The position numbers and the translations under genes were made by a program. From positions 1 to 45,274 of the forward strand of contig NZ_MIJY01000013.1 in NCBI RefSeq assembly GCF_001730305.1: a stretch of DNA of 45,274 nt, in the 5' to 3' direction. Positions 12,323 to 20,967 of the stretch are shown in pieces (the stretch's first letter is position 1; every line of letters starts with the position of its first letter). This stretch comes from Enterococcus termitis (GTDB lineage Bacteria > Bacillota > Bacilli > Lactobacillales > Enterococcaceae). Below the pieces are notes generated by a model that worked only from the letters and a program-made list of their open reading frames with translations, did no database searches and was not told where the DNA came from.

Positions 12323-12852
12323 AAGAATGGAGCCGATTCGAGCAAACAATTATTGTAACTAATTTATGGTATCAGCGGCAAAAGTTAGGAGTTGTAGCTA
12401 AAATACCTACTGGCACAAGAGCAGTTAGAAATTATGGTAGTACTGTGTTTGTACCATCTGAAAAAACAGGCTGTGACTTTATCGGACATCTAAAAGGTGT
12501 ACCTGTTGCTTTTGATTGTAAGAGTACAGCAACCAAAACTAGGTTTAACCTATTCAGCCACAACAAACCGACTGTATCACCTCACCAAAAGAAATTTCTA
12601 TTGGATTTTAAGGAAACAGGTGGTGCAGCGTTTCTGCTGATTCAGTTCAATCCGCTGCATAAGGTATTCCTGTTAGATATCGAGAAGTATATGACGATAG
12701 AAAGCCATATTCTTTCCGGTGGTGGTAAGAATATTCCGTTGTCGTATTTTGTACCTTTTGAGGTGGCTGAACATTTATACTACTACGATTACCTCGAAAA
12801 AATGGAATCATTGGAACTGATCAGTAATGATAAACAGAATATCGGTAGATGA
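12319..12852 (+). CDS. RecU-like Holliday junction resolvase
   Basis: This 177-residue protein overlaps the methyltransferase stop by four bases (ATGA). It carries the RecU nuclease pattern: Glu8 near the start, IPTGT, then DFIGH and FDCKST (a PD-D/ExK-type core), and a Gly-Gly-Ala-Phe-Leu-Leu strand. RecU-type enzymes resolve four-way junctions made during replication and recombination, which fits an HUH-initiated phage. The location after a methyltransferase raised the idea of a restriction enzyme, but the order of motifs is RecU's. Confidence 0.82.
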   Translation: MKEWSRFEQTIIVTNLWYQRQKLGVVAKIPTGTRAVRNYGSTVFVPSEKTGCDFIGHLKGVPVAFDCKSTATKTRFNLFSHNKPTVSPHQKKFLLDFKETGGAAFLLIQFNPLHKVFLLDIEKYMTIESHILSGGGKNIPLSYFVPFEVAEHLYYYDYLEKMESLELISNDKQNIGR

Positions 12853-13048
12853 AGCATCAGCGGTCATACAAGGTTTATTTATGAAAAAGAACATCGCTAA
12901 AGGAAATCTAATACCGATAAACGAGAATAACGAACAAGCTGTACTAGTCTTCGGATCAAACAGCACAGGAGAATTGATTTTCAAGGTAGATGCATTTAAG
13001 CGTATCTATTATAGAAATAGTAATGGTTGGCAGATCATCAATAATTAG
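12827..13048 (+). CDS. Hypothetical protein (73 aa)
   Basis: It overlaps the RecU-like gene by 26 bases and has a weak RBS, so coupling is likely. The composition is that of a small soluble alpha/beta protein; no family recognised. Confidence 0.6.
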   Translation: MINRISVDEASAVIQGLFMKKNIAKGNLIPINENNEQAVLVFGSNSTGELIFKVDAFKRIYYRNSNGWQIINN

Positions 13049-13059
13049 GAGGAAAAGAA

Positions 13060-13461
13060 ATGGTAAAAGTAGTAGTTGACGGAAAAGAAGTAGTCTATGG
13101 TCCTTTGGTTACAAGAAGCAGATTCAAGGATGAGGAATGGTTCGCTATTTGTTTGCAAATGATGAAGGATGAGCGCCCTGATTTGTATGAAAAACGTAAA
13201 GATGATAAAGAGTTTGTTCTTTGTCTTGGGATGGCCATTGACCTTGAACAGAGATACGAAGCGTTATTGGGATTGTTGCCACAATCTGCATACTCTAAAG
13301 CAGGTGCTCATCCTAAGTGGGTAGTGGATGTAGTTGAAAGGAATACTTTAAATAAAAGAATTACTCAAGATGATATCAAAGAAATTTTGGATCAAGAACA
13401 TTATGAGAGAGAAGATATGATTTCGGAGATCAAAGAATATTTGGAAATCAAAGAACCTTAA
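13060..13461 (+). CDS. Hypothetical protein (133 aa)
   Basis: The ATG follows TTAGGAGG. The product is soluble and charged, with a first beta-hairpin-like stretch and a mostly helical remainder. Unrecognised; member of the late part of the early operon. Confidence 0.72.
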   Translation: MVKVVVDGKEVVYGPLVTRSRFKDEEWFAICLQMMKDERPDLYEKRKDDKEFVLCLGMAIDLEQRYEALLGLLPQSAYSKAGAHPKWVVDVVERNTLNKRITQDDIKEILDQEHYEREDMISEIKEYLEIKEP

Positions 13462-13491
13462 ATTGATTCTTGAAAAACGGAGGTAAGAGGC

Positions 13492-13569
13492 GTGGTAGAT
13501 TGGATAGTATGTATCATTCCTATATGGATATTTGCAGGACTGAGTATTTATTTAATGTCTAGAGAGTGA
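13492..13569 (+). CDS. Small transmembrane peptide (25 aa)
   Basis: A GTG start with GGAGG (13479-13483) upstream opens a 25-codon frame, nearly all a single hydrophobic helix (about 3-22). The next gene starts 13 bases later with its own RBS. Small and unproven, but the RBS and the operon spacing support it. Confidence 0.5.
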   Translation: MVDWIVCIIPIWIFAGLSIYLMSRE

Positions 13570-13581
13570 AAGGAGAACATT

Positions 13582-13941
13582 ATGAAAAAATCAACACTTG
13601 ACTATTTAGAAAATGAAAAGAAGTTCAGGGGTCGTCTGCTAAGCTATACCGTAATCGCGAGTTATCACGAATGTTTAGAGAAGCAGCATTTAAAAGAGAT
13701 CGCCGATCAGTTAACGAAAGAAGGATTTAAACCGGAAGAGTTTCGATTGGTAGAAATACCTATTGATGGAGTTTATACAGTTGAACGTGCTTATGAAAAA
13801 GCGGGCACTGATTTTTTTACTGCTGATTTTGTTAATGGGGATATTGGATTTTCTTATACAACAGAGAAATGTGACAAAAACGGATACAATTGTTTTCCAT
13901 GTGACACAATTAAAGAGTCAATGAAATTAACAGAATGTTGA
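13582..13941 (+). CDS. Hypothetical protein (119 aa)
   Basis: The ATG follows AAAGGAG. The product has a helical N-terminus, a middle strand-rich part and four Cys in the last 30 residues (EKCDKNGYNCFPC), which could bind a metal. No family recognised. Confidence 0.72.
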   Translation: MKKSTLDYLENEKKFRGRLLSYTVIASYHECLEKQHLKEIADQLTKEGFKPEEFRLVEIPIDGVYTVERAYEKAGTDFFTADFVNGDIGFSYTTEKCDKNGYNCFPCDTIKESMKLTEC

Positions 13942-13968
13942 TGTCTGCTATAGAGAGGACAGAGGATT

Positions 13969-14463
13969 ATGGAAGAGCAAATTCAAATTGTCGAACTAAG
14001 TGACAATACAATTAAGAAAATTTCTAAAGAGTTGCATAAATTGAATTTACTAGAGAAAAAGAAACTAAGAGACAATGCTTATCATAACACGAAACTTTTA
14101 TTGAGCAATTACCATCTCTTGAAATCACATTGCGAAATAATTAGTGAGCAAGTAACCGATGAGCTGACAAGCGGTGTGTGGGGAGAAGATCGATTCCATC
14201 TTACTGCGCTATTAGAAAATAAAGCTAAAACATCTAAGCTTATGGACCATGTAGACAGATCAATGAATGAATTCAAGAAAAAAAATCCTACTGGGTATGC
14301 AATGTTGAAAATGAAATATCTAAACGATGTTAAACTAAGTGATGCAGATATTGCTGCTGAGTATAGAGTAGATAGAAGTGTAATTACTAAAAGAATTACC
14401 GAATACTTAAATAAACTTTCCATAATACTTTTTGGAGTCGAAGTTGTTATGAGCAACTTTTAA
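13969..14463 (+). CDS. arpU: ArpU-family late transcription regulator
   Basis: This 164-residue protein is helical, with a sigma-like C-terminal helix-turn-helix (about 118-155: LSDADIAAEYRVDRSVITKRI). ArpU-type proteins close the early region of many Enterococcus phages and are thought to switch on the late genes. Here the gene is followed at once by a promoter with regularly spaced repeats and the packaging genes. Direct activation of that promoter is inferred. Confidence 0.82.
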   Translation: MEEQIQIVELSDNTIKKISKELHKLNLLEKKKLRDNAYHNTKLLLSNYHLLKSHCEIISEQVTDELTSGVWGEDRFHLTALLENKAKTSKLMDHVDRSMNEFKKKNPTGYAMLKMKYLNDVKLSDADIAAEYRVDRSVITKRITEYLNKLSIILFGVEVVMSNF

Positions 14464-14464
14464 A

Positions 14465-14511
14465 TGCACATTCCTTGCACACATCGTGCACACTTTCTGT
14501 GTTACTATGAT
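14465..14511 (+). promoter_or_regulatory. Late promoter with 11-bp-spaced activator repeats
   Basis: TGCACA occurs at 14465, 14476 and 14487, exactly 11 bp apart, with a degenerate fourth (TGTGTT) at 14498. A -10 element TATGAT lies at 14506-14511, but no consensus -35 exists at the right spacing; the third repeat covers that position. Regular one-turn spacing fits an activator, probably the ArpU-like protein, replacing -35 contact. Confidence 0.7.
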
Positions 14512-14517
14512 AGCGTC

Positions 14518-14694
14518 GAAAAAGTAAGGAGAGATAAAAACACAATTACACAATTAGTCAGTAATCTTTTAAAAACTTTTTCGATACTTAGTCGATGGAG
14601 AGAATAAGAATAGACTACTCACATAGTGTCATTCTAAATCATCCAATTGTTAGATAGAGGAAAGAGACATCGCATTAATCGCGGTGTCTCTTTT
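14518..14694 (+). ncRNA. Late leader RNA ending in a terminator hairpin (about 177 nt)
   Basis: From the predicted late start, TCGAAAAAGT (14516-14525) can pair with ACTTTTTCGA (14575-14584). A terminator follows at 14664-14694: GAGACATCGC with GCGGTGTCTC (one U-G pair) then TTTT. No reading frame with an RBS is seen inside. Late transcripts must read through it to reach the packaging genes, so it is either an attenuator or a separate small RNA. Confidence 0.55.
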
Positions 14695-14720
14695 GATTAC
14701 AAAAAAATGAGGAGAGCGCA

Positions 14721-14873
14721 ATGATGTTCCCTAAAAAGACACGATATCTTATCTATATCAAGATTGCCGAAGCGCGAGCAAAGGAAGAATGTAATCGAAA
14801 TGAAACAAGTAAATCCTTTTTACAAAAGCAAAAGATGGATAAAGAAAAAGAATCACATCTTGAAGAAATATGA
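14721..14873 (+). CDS. Small basic protein overlapping the HNH gene (50 aa)
   Basis: A strong RBS (GAGGAGAG) seven bases before ATGATG opens a 50-codon frame that overlaps the first 74 bases of the HNH gene in another frame. The product is Lys/Glu-rich and helical. It could be a real small protein or mainly deliver ribosomes to the HNH start. Confidence 0.45.
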   Translation: MMFPKKTRYLIYIKIAEARAKEECNRNETSKSFLQKQKMDKEKESHLEEI

Positions 14874-15123
14874 ATACACTTGCCAGCAAACACTAAGATA
14901 CGGAACCACGGTTGATGCTGAAACAGTTCATCATATTTATCCATTAGAGCTTTATCCTGAACTCTCTTTAGTTGATTGGAATTTACTTCCTGTAACTAAC
15001 GAGGCGCACAATACATTCCATAGTAGGAAGGATCACTCTATCACTGCTAAAGGGAAGTACTGGCAGAAAAAAAGAAGGAAGGAGTTTGAAAAATGGGAAA
15101 GAAAAAAATCAAATCCCCCCTAA
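14800..15123 (+). CDS. HNH endonuclease of the packaging module
   Basis: This 107-residue basic protein has the HNH motif: VHHIYPLE, then LLPVTNEAHNTFHSR with the conserved Asn and final His. HNH proteins of this kind lie directly before the terminase genes in cos phages and assist cleavage at cos. The ATG at 14800 has AGGAAG twelve bases upstream; a TTG at 14764 has no RBS. The usual second CxxC zinc site is missing; only a single Cys is present. Confidence 0.85.
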   Translation: MKQVNPFYKSKRWIKKKNHILKKYEYTCQQTLRYGTTVDAETVHHIYPLELYPELSLVDWNLLPVTNEAHNTFHSRKDHSITAKGKYWQKKRRKEFEKWERKKSNPP

Positions 15124-15147
15124 TTTAAAAACAAAAAATATAGTTTT

Positions 15148-15200
15148 GGGAACCGAGGATGGGAACTTCTTCCAAATGCGCCGACCCCCATAAATTTTTT
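15148..15200. other. Candidate cos site
   Basis: A gene-free gap between the HNH and terS genes contains a repeated GGGAAC (15148-15153, 15161-15166), a GC-rich GCGCCGACCCCCA (15178-15190) in otherwise AT-rich DNA, then a T-rich run. GC-rich blocks in this position are the cohesive-end sites of HK97-type phages with HNH helpers. The cut positions cannot be read. Confidence 0.5.
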
Positions 15201-15224
15201 TTGAGAAAATGAGGTGAAAAAATC

Positions 15225-15587
15225 ATGGTAAAAAATGTGCCAAAAGAAGAGACGATCAAACGCGATACGATCAAACAAATGAAATCGTTAGGTGTTTACA
15301 AAATTGAATACAACAGGCTTATCAGCATTTATGCCGGATTGGTTCATCAATATTATTTTCAATTGCGGGAGTTCGAAAAAGATGGGAGCAGAACTTTTGT
15401 TATTTCAGGTACAAACAGTGTAAAAAAGAGCCCGATTCTTGCATCTCTCGAAAGTCTAAGAAAAGACATCGTTTTATACAGCGACAGGCTCTGTCTTAAC
15501 GCAAAAGCGGCAGAAAATAGAAAGACTTCCGGAGAAGATGACGGAGATAATCCGTTAGCCAATTTCCTTGAAAAAATGGGCGGATAA
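15225..15587 (+). CDS. terS: Terminase small subunit, P27 family
   Basis: This 120-residue protein has the P27-family shape: helical N-terminus, a central YNRLISIYAGLVHQYY helix and a Pro-rich/acidic end (SGEDDGDNPLANFLEKMGG). It recognises cos and brings DNA to the large subunit. It is followed by terL after six bases. Confidence 0.9.
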   Translation: MVKNVPKEETIKRDTIKQMKSLGVYKIEYNRLISIYAGLVHQYYFQLREFEKDGSRTFVISGTNSVKKSPILASLESLRKDIVLYSDRLCLNAKAAENRKTSGEDDGDNPLANFLEKMGG

Positions 15588-15593
15588 AATAAC

Positions 15594-17369
15594 ATGGCTC
15601 GTAATAGTCTAAAGAAAATTGATTCTCCGCATTTCAAAGTCGCTGTTGAATATGCAACGTCGATTGTCGAAGGGAAGAAAGTTGCGTGTGAAGAGAAGAT
15701 TCTTGAATGCCAGAGATTTCTAAATGATCTTGAATCAGACAAATGGGATGTCCGACAAGATCAAGTTGATTTTGTTATCGGACTGATTCAAGGAACGATC
15801 AAACATGTTCAAGGACAAGATATTGAAGGAAATGATTTGCCAGGATCACCATTGATATTACAGCCGTGGCAAATTTATGTAGTAGTAAATTTGTTAGGAT
15901 TTTTTATTCCAGGAACAAATATGCGGCGGTTCGTTGAATCATTAATATTCATTCCTAGGAAGCAAGGGAAAACTGCATTTATGGCTGCCTTTAGTTGGGC
16001 GATGATTCTATTAGAAAGAAAAGCAGGATCTAAACTTTATCTTTTAGCGAATTCATTGAAACAGACAATGGAGGCTTTTGACTTCCTTAGAAAGAATATT
16101 GAACCTTCTGCTCGAAAAAACAAAATTAGAATCCGAGATAATAATGCTGAACATTCCATCTCATTTGATTGGAAGACAAACGGGTCAGGATATTTACAAG
16201 CACTTGCTGCAGACGAAAATAGACTAGATTCTTTGAACTGTAACTTGTTGATCCTGGACGAGCTTCATTCTTGGAAACGTGCTGGAGCTAAGAAGTATTC
16301 TTTGATGAAAAACGCACAGAAAGCATACCGAAACAAACTGTTATTAGGCATTTCAACAGCGGGAGATATCCCGAACGGTTTTCTTGCACAACGTCTTGAG
16401 TATTGTAAAAAAGTGCTGAACGGAACAGTTACAGATGATTCATATTTCATATTTATTTGTAAGGCGGATCAAGATGAAAAAGGGGAGATACTTGATTATA
16501 CAGATCCTAAAATTCTTGAAATGGCTAATCCTTCCGTTGGTGTGACCGTAACACTTGATGAATTAATCAAAGATGCAGAGCAGGCGATGAATGACCCACA
16601 ATTACGAGGAGAATTTTTCAATAAAACGTTGAATGTATTTACAAATTCGATGAAAGCATACTTTGATGTAAATGAATTCATTTACAGTGATAATCAGTAC
16701 AATTGGACCATGGAAGAGCTAGCTAAATTACCTATTAGTTGGTATGGTGGTGCAGATTTATCCAAATTGCATGATTTAACGGCTGGTGCCATCTATGGGA
16801 CTTATAAGTTCAAAGGGGAAGAAATTGATATCGTGATCACACAAGCGTTCTTTCCTGTGGTTAATGCGACAAAAAAAGCAGAAGAAGATGATATTCCTGT
16901 GTTCGGTTGGAAAGCTGACGGATGGTTAACGATGTCGAATACCCCGACAACCAGTTACGATGATATAGTCAACTGGTTCATTTTGATGAAAAATAAAGGA
17001 TTCAAAATAAAAAAAGTTGGCTTTGATAAAAAATTCGGTCGTGAGTTCTTTAGAAAAATGAAGCAAGCAAAATTTAAAATAGTGGATCAGCCGCAGTACT
17101 TTTGGCGTAAATCGGAAGGATTTAGACGAATAGAAATGAAAGTTAAAAATTCGGAGTTCTACTATTTAGGGAATGAATCATTTGAGTATTGTGTTCAAAA
17201 TGTCAGAGCGATTGAAAAAACAGATGACATGATCCAATATGAAAAAGTTGATGGAGATGGTGGCACACAAAGGATTGATATTTTTGATGCAGGTGTGTTT
17301 GCTTGTTGCCAAATGTTAGAAGATACAGGTATTTCAAAAGTCGCAACTGGATGGTTAAACGGCGGTTAG
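15594..17369 (+). CDS. terL: Terminase large subunit
   Basis: This 591-residue protein carries an ATPase domain with Walker A PRKQGKT (121-127) and Walker B LLILDE followed by LH (about 218-226), then a C-terminal RNase H-like nuclease with aspartates in GGADLS and near the end (IDIFDAG). It powers DNA packaging and cuts cos. Length and motifs fit the HK97/P27-linked Terminase_1 family. Confidence 0.97.
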   Translation: MARNSLKKIDSPHFKVAVEYATSIVEGKKVACEEKILECQRFLNDLESDKWDVRQDQVDFVIGLIQGTIKHVQGQDIEGNDLPGSPLILQPWQIYVVVNLLGFFIPGTNMRRFVESLIFIPRKQGKTAFMAAFSWAMILLERKAGSKLYLLANSLKQTMEAFDFLRKNIEPSARKNKIRIRDNNAEHSISFDWKTNGSGYLQALAADENRLDSLNCNLLILDELHSWKRAGAKKYSLMKNAQKAYRNKLLLGISTAGDIPNGFLAQRLEYCKKVLNGTVTDDSYFIFICKADQDEKGEILDYTDPKILEMANPSVGVTVTLDELIKDAEQAMNDPQLRGEFFNKTLNVFTNSMKAYFDVNEFIYSDNQYNWTMEELAKLPISWYGGADLSKLHDLTAGAIYGTYKFKGEEIDIVITQAFFPVVNATKKAEEDDIPVFGWKADGWLTMSNTPTTSYDDIVNWFILMKNKGFKIKKVGFDKKFGREFFRKMKQAKFKIVDQPQYFWRKSEGFRRIEMKVKNSEFYYLGNESFEYCVQNVRAIEKTDDMIQYEKVDGDGGTQRIDIFDAGVFACCQMLEDTGISKVATGWLNGG

Positions 17370-17385
17370 GAAGGAAGTATGACAG

Positions 17386-18588
17386 ATGAGCAAAAGAAAA
17401 CGAAAAGCAGGAAAAGCAAAAATTAGATCAGAGCCAACAAATGAATCGAATGTTGGATTCTTTATCTCGGATAGCGCCAAGGAATTATTTGTTTCGGGCT
17501 ATACTCGGTTGAGTGAGAATCCGGAAGTGAAAATCGCAGTGGATAAGATTGCTGATTTAGTTTCAAATATGACTATTCATTTGATGGAGAACACTCCGGA
17601 AGGTGATGTTCGAGTGAAAAATGAATTATCCCGTAAATTGGATATCAATCCATACTCTGTTATGACTAGAAAAAATTGGGTATATGCGATTGTTTATTCC
17701 ATGTTGCTACCAGGCGACGGAAATAGTATTGTTTGGCCAGTAATTAAAAATGGATTGATAGATGAATTGATCCCGCTGGCACCTTCTAAAGTTAACTTTA
17801 TTGAAGATGGGTTATCTTATAAAGTTGGTTATCAAGGGACTGTATTTGATCCGGACGAGATTATCCATTTTGCAATCAATCCAGATCCGGAGAAGCCGTG
17901 GCAAGGAACGGGATATCGCCTTTCATTAAAAGATATCACTCAGAATCTTAAACAAGCGACCGCAACGAAACGAGCCTTTATGGGTTCTAAGTATATGCCA
18001 AACATTATAGTTAAGGTAGACGGGGAAACGGAAGAGTTGACCAACGAAGAAGGTAGAAAGAAAATTGAAGAAATGTATCTAACGCGATCAGAAACAGGAA
18101 AGCCGTGGATCGTTCCAGGGGAAATGATCGAAGTACAACAAGTAAAACCATTGACGCTGAATGATATTGCCATTAATGATGCAGTTGAGATCGATAAAAA
18201 GACGGTCGCTGGACTTTTAGGAGTTCCGGCTTTTTTCTTAGGAGTCGGGAACTATAACAAAGATGAGTACAACAATTTTATTACAACGAAAATCATGTCG
18301 ATTGCTCAAATTTTCCAACAAACATTAACTAAAAACTTGCTCGTAAATCCAAAATGGTATTTCAGGTGCAACGCTAGAAGCCTATACGCCTACGATTTAG
18401 AAGTGCTAGGCAATTTAGGTATGAACCTCTATAAAATGGGGTTGGCAACTGGAAACGAAGCAAGAGGACTTGTTGACTTTGATTTCATGGAAGGGCTGGA
18501 CGAACTAGTCATTCTTGAAAATTATATTCCAAAAGGGATGATAGGAGATCAAAAGAAATTAGATAAAGGCGGTGAAGAGGACGAATGA
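17386..18588 (+). CDS. Portal protein, HK97 family
   Basis: This 400-residue protein is of typical length for HK97-type portals. Recognisable segments are VYAIVYSMLLPGDGNS, DEIIHFA and LLGVPAFFLG. It forms the dodecameric ring through which DNA enters. The ATG overlaps the next gene by four bases at its 3' end (ATGA). Confidence 0.96.
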   Translation: MSKRKRKAGKAKIRSEPTNESNVGFFISDSAKELFVSGYTRLSENPEVKIAVDKIADLVSNMTIHLMENTPEGDVRVKNELSRKLDINPYSVMTRKNWVYAIVYSMLLPGDGNSIVWPVIKNGLIDELIPLAPSKVNFIEDGLSYKVGYQGTVFDPDEIIHFAINPDPEKPWQGTGYRLSLKDITQNLKQATATKRAFMGSKYMPNIIVKVDGETEELTNEEGRKKIEEMYLTRSETGKPWIVPGEMIEVQQVKPLTLNDIAINDAVEIDKKTVAGLLGVPAFFLGVGNYNKDEYNNFITTKIMSIAQIFQQTLTKNLLVNPKWYFRCNARSLYAYDLEVLGNLGMNLYKMGLATGNEARGLVDFDFMEGLDELVILENYIPKGMIGDQKKLDKGGEEDE

Positions 18589-19181
18589 CCACGAGAAGTA
18601 AAGAAAGGCAAATCCGTAGTGTAGTAAGTAGTTTACAAACAAGAGATAATGAAGAAGCTGGCGAAAAGAAGATTGCCGGCTATTTTGTTGTTTTTAATTC
18701 GGAAACCGAATTATGGCCAGGCGCATTTGAAGAAATACTACCAGAAGCATGCCAAACGATTCCTGACGATGTTCGGGCGTTGTTTGATCATGATAGTTCG
18801 AAAGTTTTAGGACGAACGAAAGCTGGAACTCTTACATTGAAGGCTGATTCTAAAGGATTGTTTGGGGAAATCTTAATCAACGAAAATGATTCAGACGCAG
18901 TCAATTTGTATGAACGAGTGAAGCGCGGTGACATTGATCAATGTAGTTTTGGTTTTCGTGTATTGGAGGAAGATACAGAATGGCGTGATGATGGAACGGT
19001 TAAATGGACAATCAAAGAAATTGAACTGTTTGAAGTGTCCGTTGTAACTTTTCCTGCCTATGAAGATACGGAAGTCGAAGCAAGACGCAAAGAAGTAAAT
19101 GGAATGAATGAAAAACGAAGAAATGAACGTAAACAAAACATTAAGGAGCGGATGAAATCATGGCACTTAGACAACTATTAG
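18585..19181 (+). CDS. Prohead maturation protease, HK97 family
   Basis: This 198-residue protease has the catalytic His in LFDHDSSKVLG and Ser in IDQCSFGF, followed by ELFEVSVVTFPAY. It removes the scaffolding domain of the capsid protein. The last 22 bases overlap the capsid gene. Confidence 0.95.
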   Translation: MTTRSKERQIRSVVSSLQTRDNEEAGEKKIAGYFVVFNSETELWPGAFEEILPEACQTIPDDVRALFDHDSSKVLGRTKAGTLTLKADSKGLFGEILINENDSDAVNLYERVKRGDIDQCSFGFRVLEEDTEWRDDGTVKWTIKEIELFEVSVVTFPAYEDTEVEARRKEVNGMNEKRRNERKQNIKERMKSWHLDNY

Positions 19182-20455
19182 TAAATAAAAAAATTAAGGA
19201 ACGTAAATCATTATTGGACCAATTACGTTCTGCTTTCTCTGATTTGAAAAAACGGGAATCGGACTTAGAAGCAGCGATCGGGGAAGCTGCAACAGATGAG
19301 GAAATCAAAGCTGTTGAAGAAGAAGTAGAGGAACTTCAAAAAGAAATTGACGAAAAAAAAGAAGAAGAAAAAGAACTTGTCGCAGAGATTGAGGATTTAG
19401 AAACAGAATTGAAAGAGCTAGAAGAAAAAGAACCGGAAGATGATAAAGGAAATGGAGATGTTCGATCAATGGCAAAAACAGTACAAACAAGAACTCAAGA
19501 ATTAGGAGATAACTATTTAACACGAGAAGTTCTTGATTTTTATACAGAACTTCGCTCTAAATTAAAATCACGTGCAGCAGGAAATGTTTTACCAGCAGGG
19601 GGAGATAACGAAATCATTGTTCCTGATCTTGTGATGTCAAGAATTAGAGAACGTATTGGCGATTTTACAACTCTATATCCATTAGTTGATTTAGTTGTAG
19701 CTAAAGGTAGAGTGAAATTAATTCTTGATGTTGACACAAAAGAAGCAACATGGATGGAAATGCGCGGAGTTACATTGCCGGAAGATGACGATTCAGAATT
19801 ATCAGCGGTTGAATTTGACGGATTCTTAATCGGTCGTATCGTTTACATTGATAATTCTTTATTAGATGATGCGCAACCAATTCTTAATTTGGATGATTAT
19901 CTTACAAAACGAATTGCTCGTTCAATCGCTAAAGGGATTGATAAGGCAATTGCAGTCGGTGAAGGGAAAGAGAAAAAACAACCAGCTGGAATCATTCCAG
20001 CAATTCCGACAGAAAATCAAGTAACAGCTAAACCAGCTTACGCTGAAATTATCCCGCATATCGGTAAAATCGATACTGGTGAAGATGCAACAGGAGATAT
20101 TACAGTAGCGATGCACCGTCAAACGTACTATGAAAGAATTGCTGCATTAACCTTACATGTCGATAGTGGCGGTAAAGATGTTGTACAGTTACCAAACCTT
20201 AGTACACCTAACTTTTTAGGATTGCCGGTCGTGTTTAACAACTATATTCCTAAAGACAAATTGATTTTTGGGGTATTTGAAAAATACACACTTGTAGAAC
20301 GAGAAGAAACAAAAATCGATTCTTCACAACATTATAAATTCCGTGATTATCAAACAGCTATTCGTGGTATTGGTCGTTATGATGGGAAACCAGTTGAGCC
20401 TGCAGCATTTGTTCAAGTTACTTTAGAAATTGAAAGTGAAGTACCAGGTGCATAA
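19160..20455 (+). CDS. Major capsid protein, HK97 fold
   Basis: This 431-residue protein begins with a strongly charged coiled-coil delta domain (about 8-100) that acts as scaffold and is removed by the protease. The HK97 core follows, ending near IRGIGRYDGKPVEPAAFVQV. The ATG follows AAGGAG at 19144. Overlap with the protease gene suggests coupled translation. Confidence 0.95.
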   Translation: MALRQLLVNKKIKERKSLLDQLRSAFSDLKKRESDLEAAIGEAATDEEIKAVEEEVEELQKEIDEKKEEEKELVAEIEDLETELKELEEKEPEDDKGNGDVRSMAKTVQTRTQELGDNYLTREVLDFYTELRSKLKSRAAGNVLPAGGDNEIIVPDLVMSRIRERIGDFTTLYPLVDLVVAKGRVKLILDVDTKEATWMEMRGVTLPEDDDSELSAVEFDGFLIGRIVYIDNSLLDDAQPILNLDDYLTKRIARSIAKGIDKAIAVGEGKEKKQPAGIIPAIPTENQVTAKPAYAEIIPHIGKIDTGEDATGDITVAMHRQTYYERIAALTLHVDSGGKDVVQLPNLSTPNFLGLPVVFNNYIPKDKLIFGVFEKYTLVEREETKIDSSQHYKFRDYQTAIRGIGRYDGKPVEPAAFVQVTLEIESEVPGA

Positions 20456-20469
20456 AAGGAGGGAATAGT

Positions 20470-20685
20470 ATGTATACAGTGATTGAAAAATTTAGAGATT
20501 TACAGGATAACAATAAAATCTATGAAATCGGTGATGAATACATCGGGAAAAAATCAAAGAAACGCTTAGCAGAGCTGACGACTGATAAAAACAAAATTGG
20601 CAAGCCACTAATTATTTTAGAAGAAGATGATGATCAAGAAGAAAAGGAAACGGAAGAGCTAGAAGCCGAAGAATCGGAGGAGTAA
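20470..20685 (+). CDS. Head-module small acidic protein (71 aa)
   Basis: RBS AAAGGAGG precedes the ATG. The N-terminal part (FRDLQDNNKIYEIGDEY) is typical of a small protein found just after capsid genes in Gram-positive siphophages; the last 20 residues are almost all Glu/Asp. Function unknown. Confidence 0.8.
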   Translation: MYTVIEKFRDLQDNNKIYEIGDEYIGKKSKKRLAELTTDKNKIGKPLIILEEDDDQEEKETEELEAEESEE

Positions 20686-20688
20686 GGC

Positions 20689-20967
20689 ATGGAAGAATTA
20701 GCTTTACCTCTACTGAAAGCGAACTTAGGTATCTCGAAAGATAATCGAGATGCCTATTTACTTGCTATTTTGAAAAGCATTGTCAGCGAACTAACAAATG
20801 AAAAAAGTTTGTCGATCGATGGAACAGACAATAATCATTTGATGTTTGTTGTCGATTATGCAGCATGGCGGTATCGATCACGAGGAGAAGGAGTTATGCC
20901 AAGAAATATTCAATATCGATTACACAACTTGATTTTGAAGAATGGCGGTGTAAAAAAAGATGAATGA
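20689..20967 (+). CDS. Head-tail connector (gp6-like)
   Basis: This 92-residue helical protein follows the acidic protein and matches the gp6/gp15-like adaptor pattern: short helices with a YAAWRYRSRGEG segment. It forms the ring below the portal. Confidence 0.85.
   Translation: MEELALPLLKANLGISKDNRDAYLLAILKSIVSELTNEKSLSIDGTDNNHLMFVVDYAAWRYRSRGEGVMPRNIQYRLHNLILKNGGVKKDE

Noticed and set aside
12319-12852. Restriction endonuclease partner for the methyltransferase
   Set aside because: Motif order fits RecU resolvases and the methyltransferase looks like an orphan phage enzyme.
14585-14656. 20-codon ATG frame inside the late leader
   Set aside because: No RBS, and the surrounding sequence looks structural.
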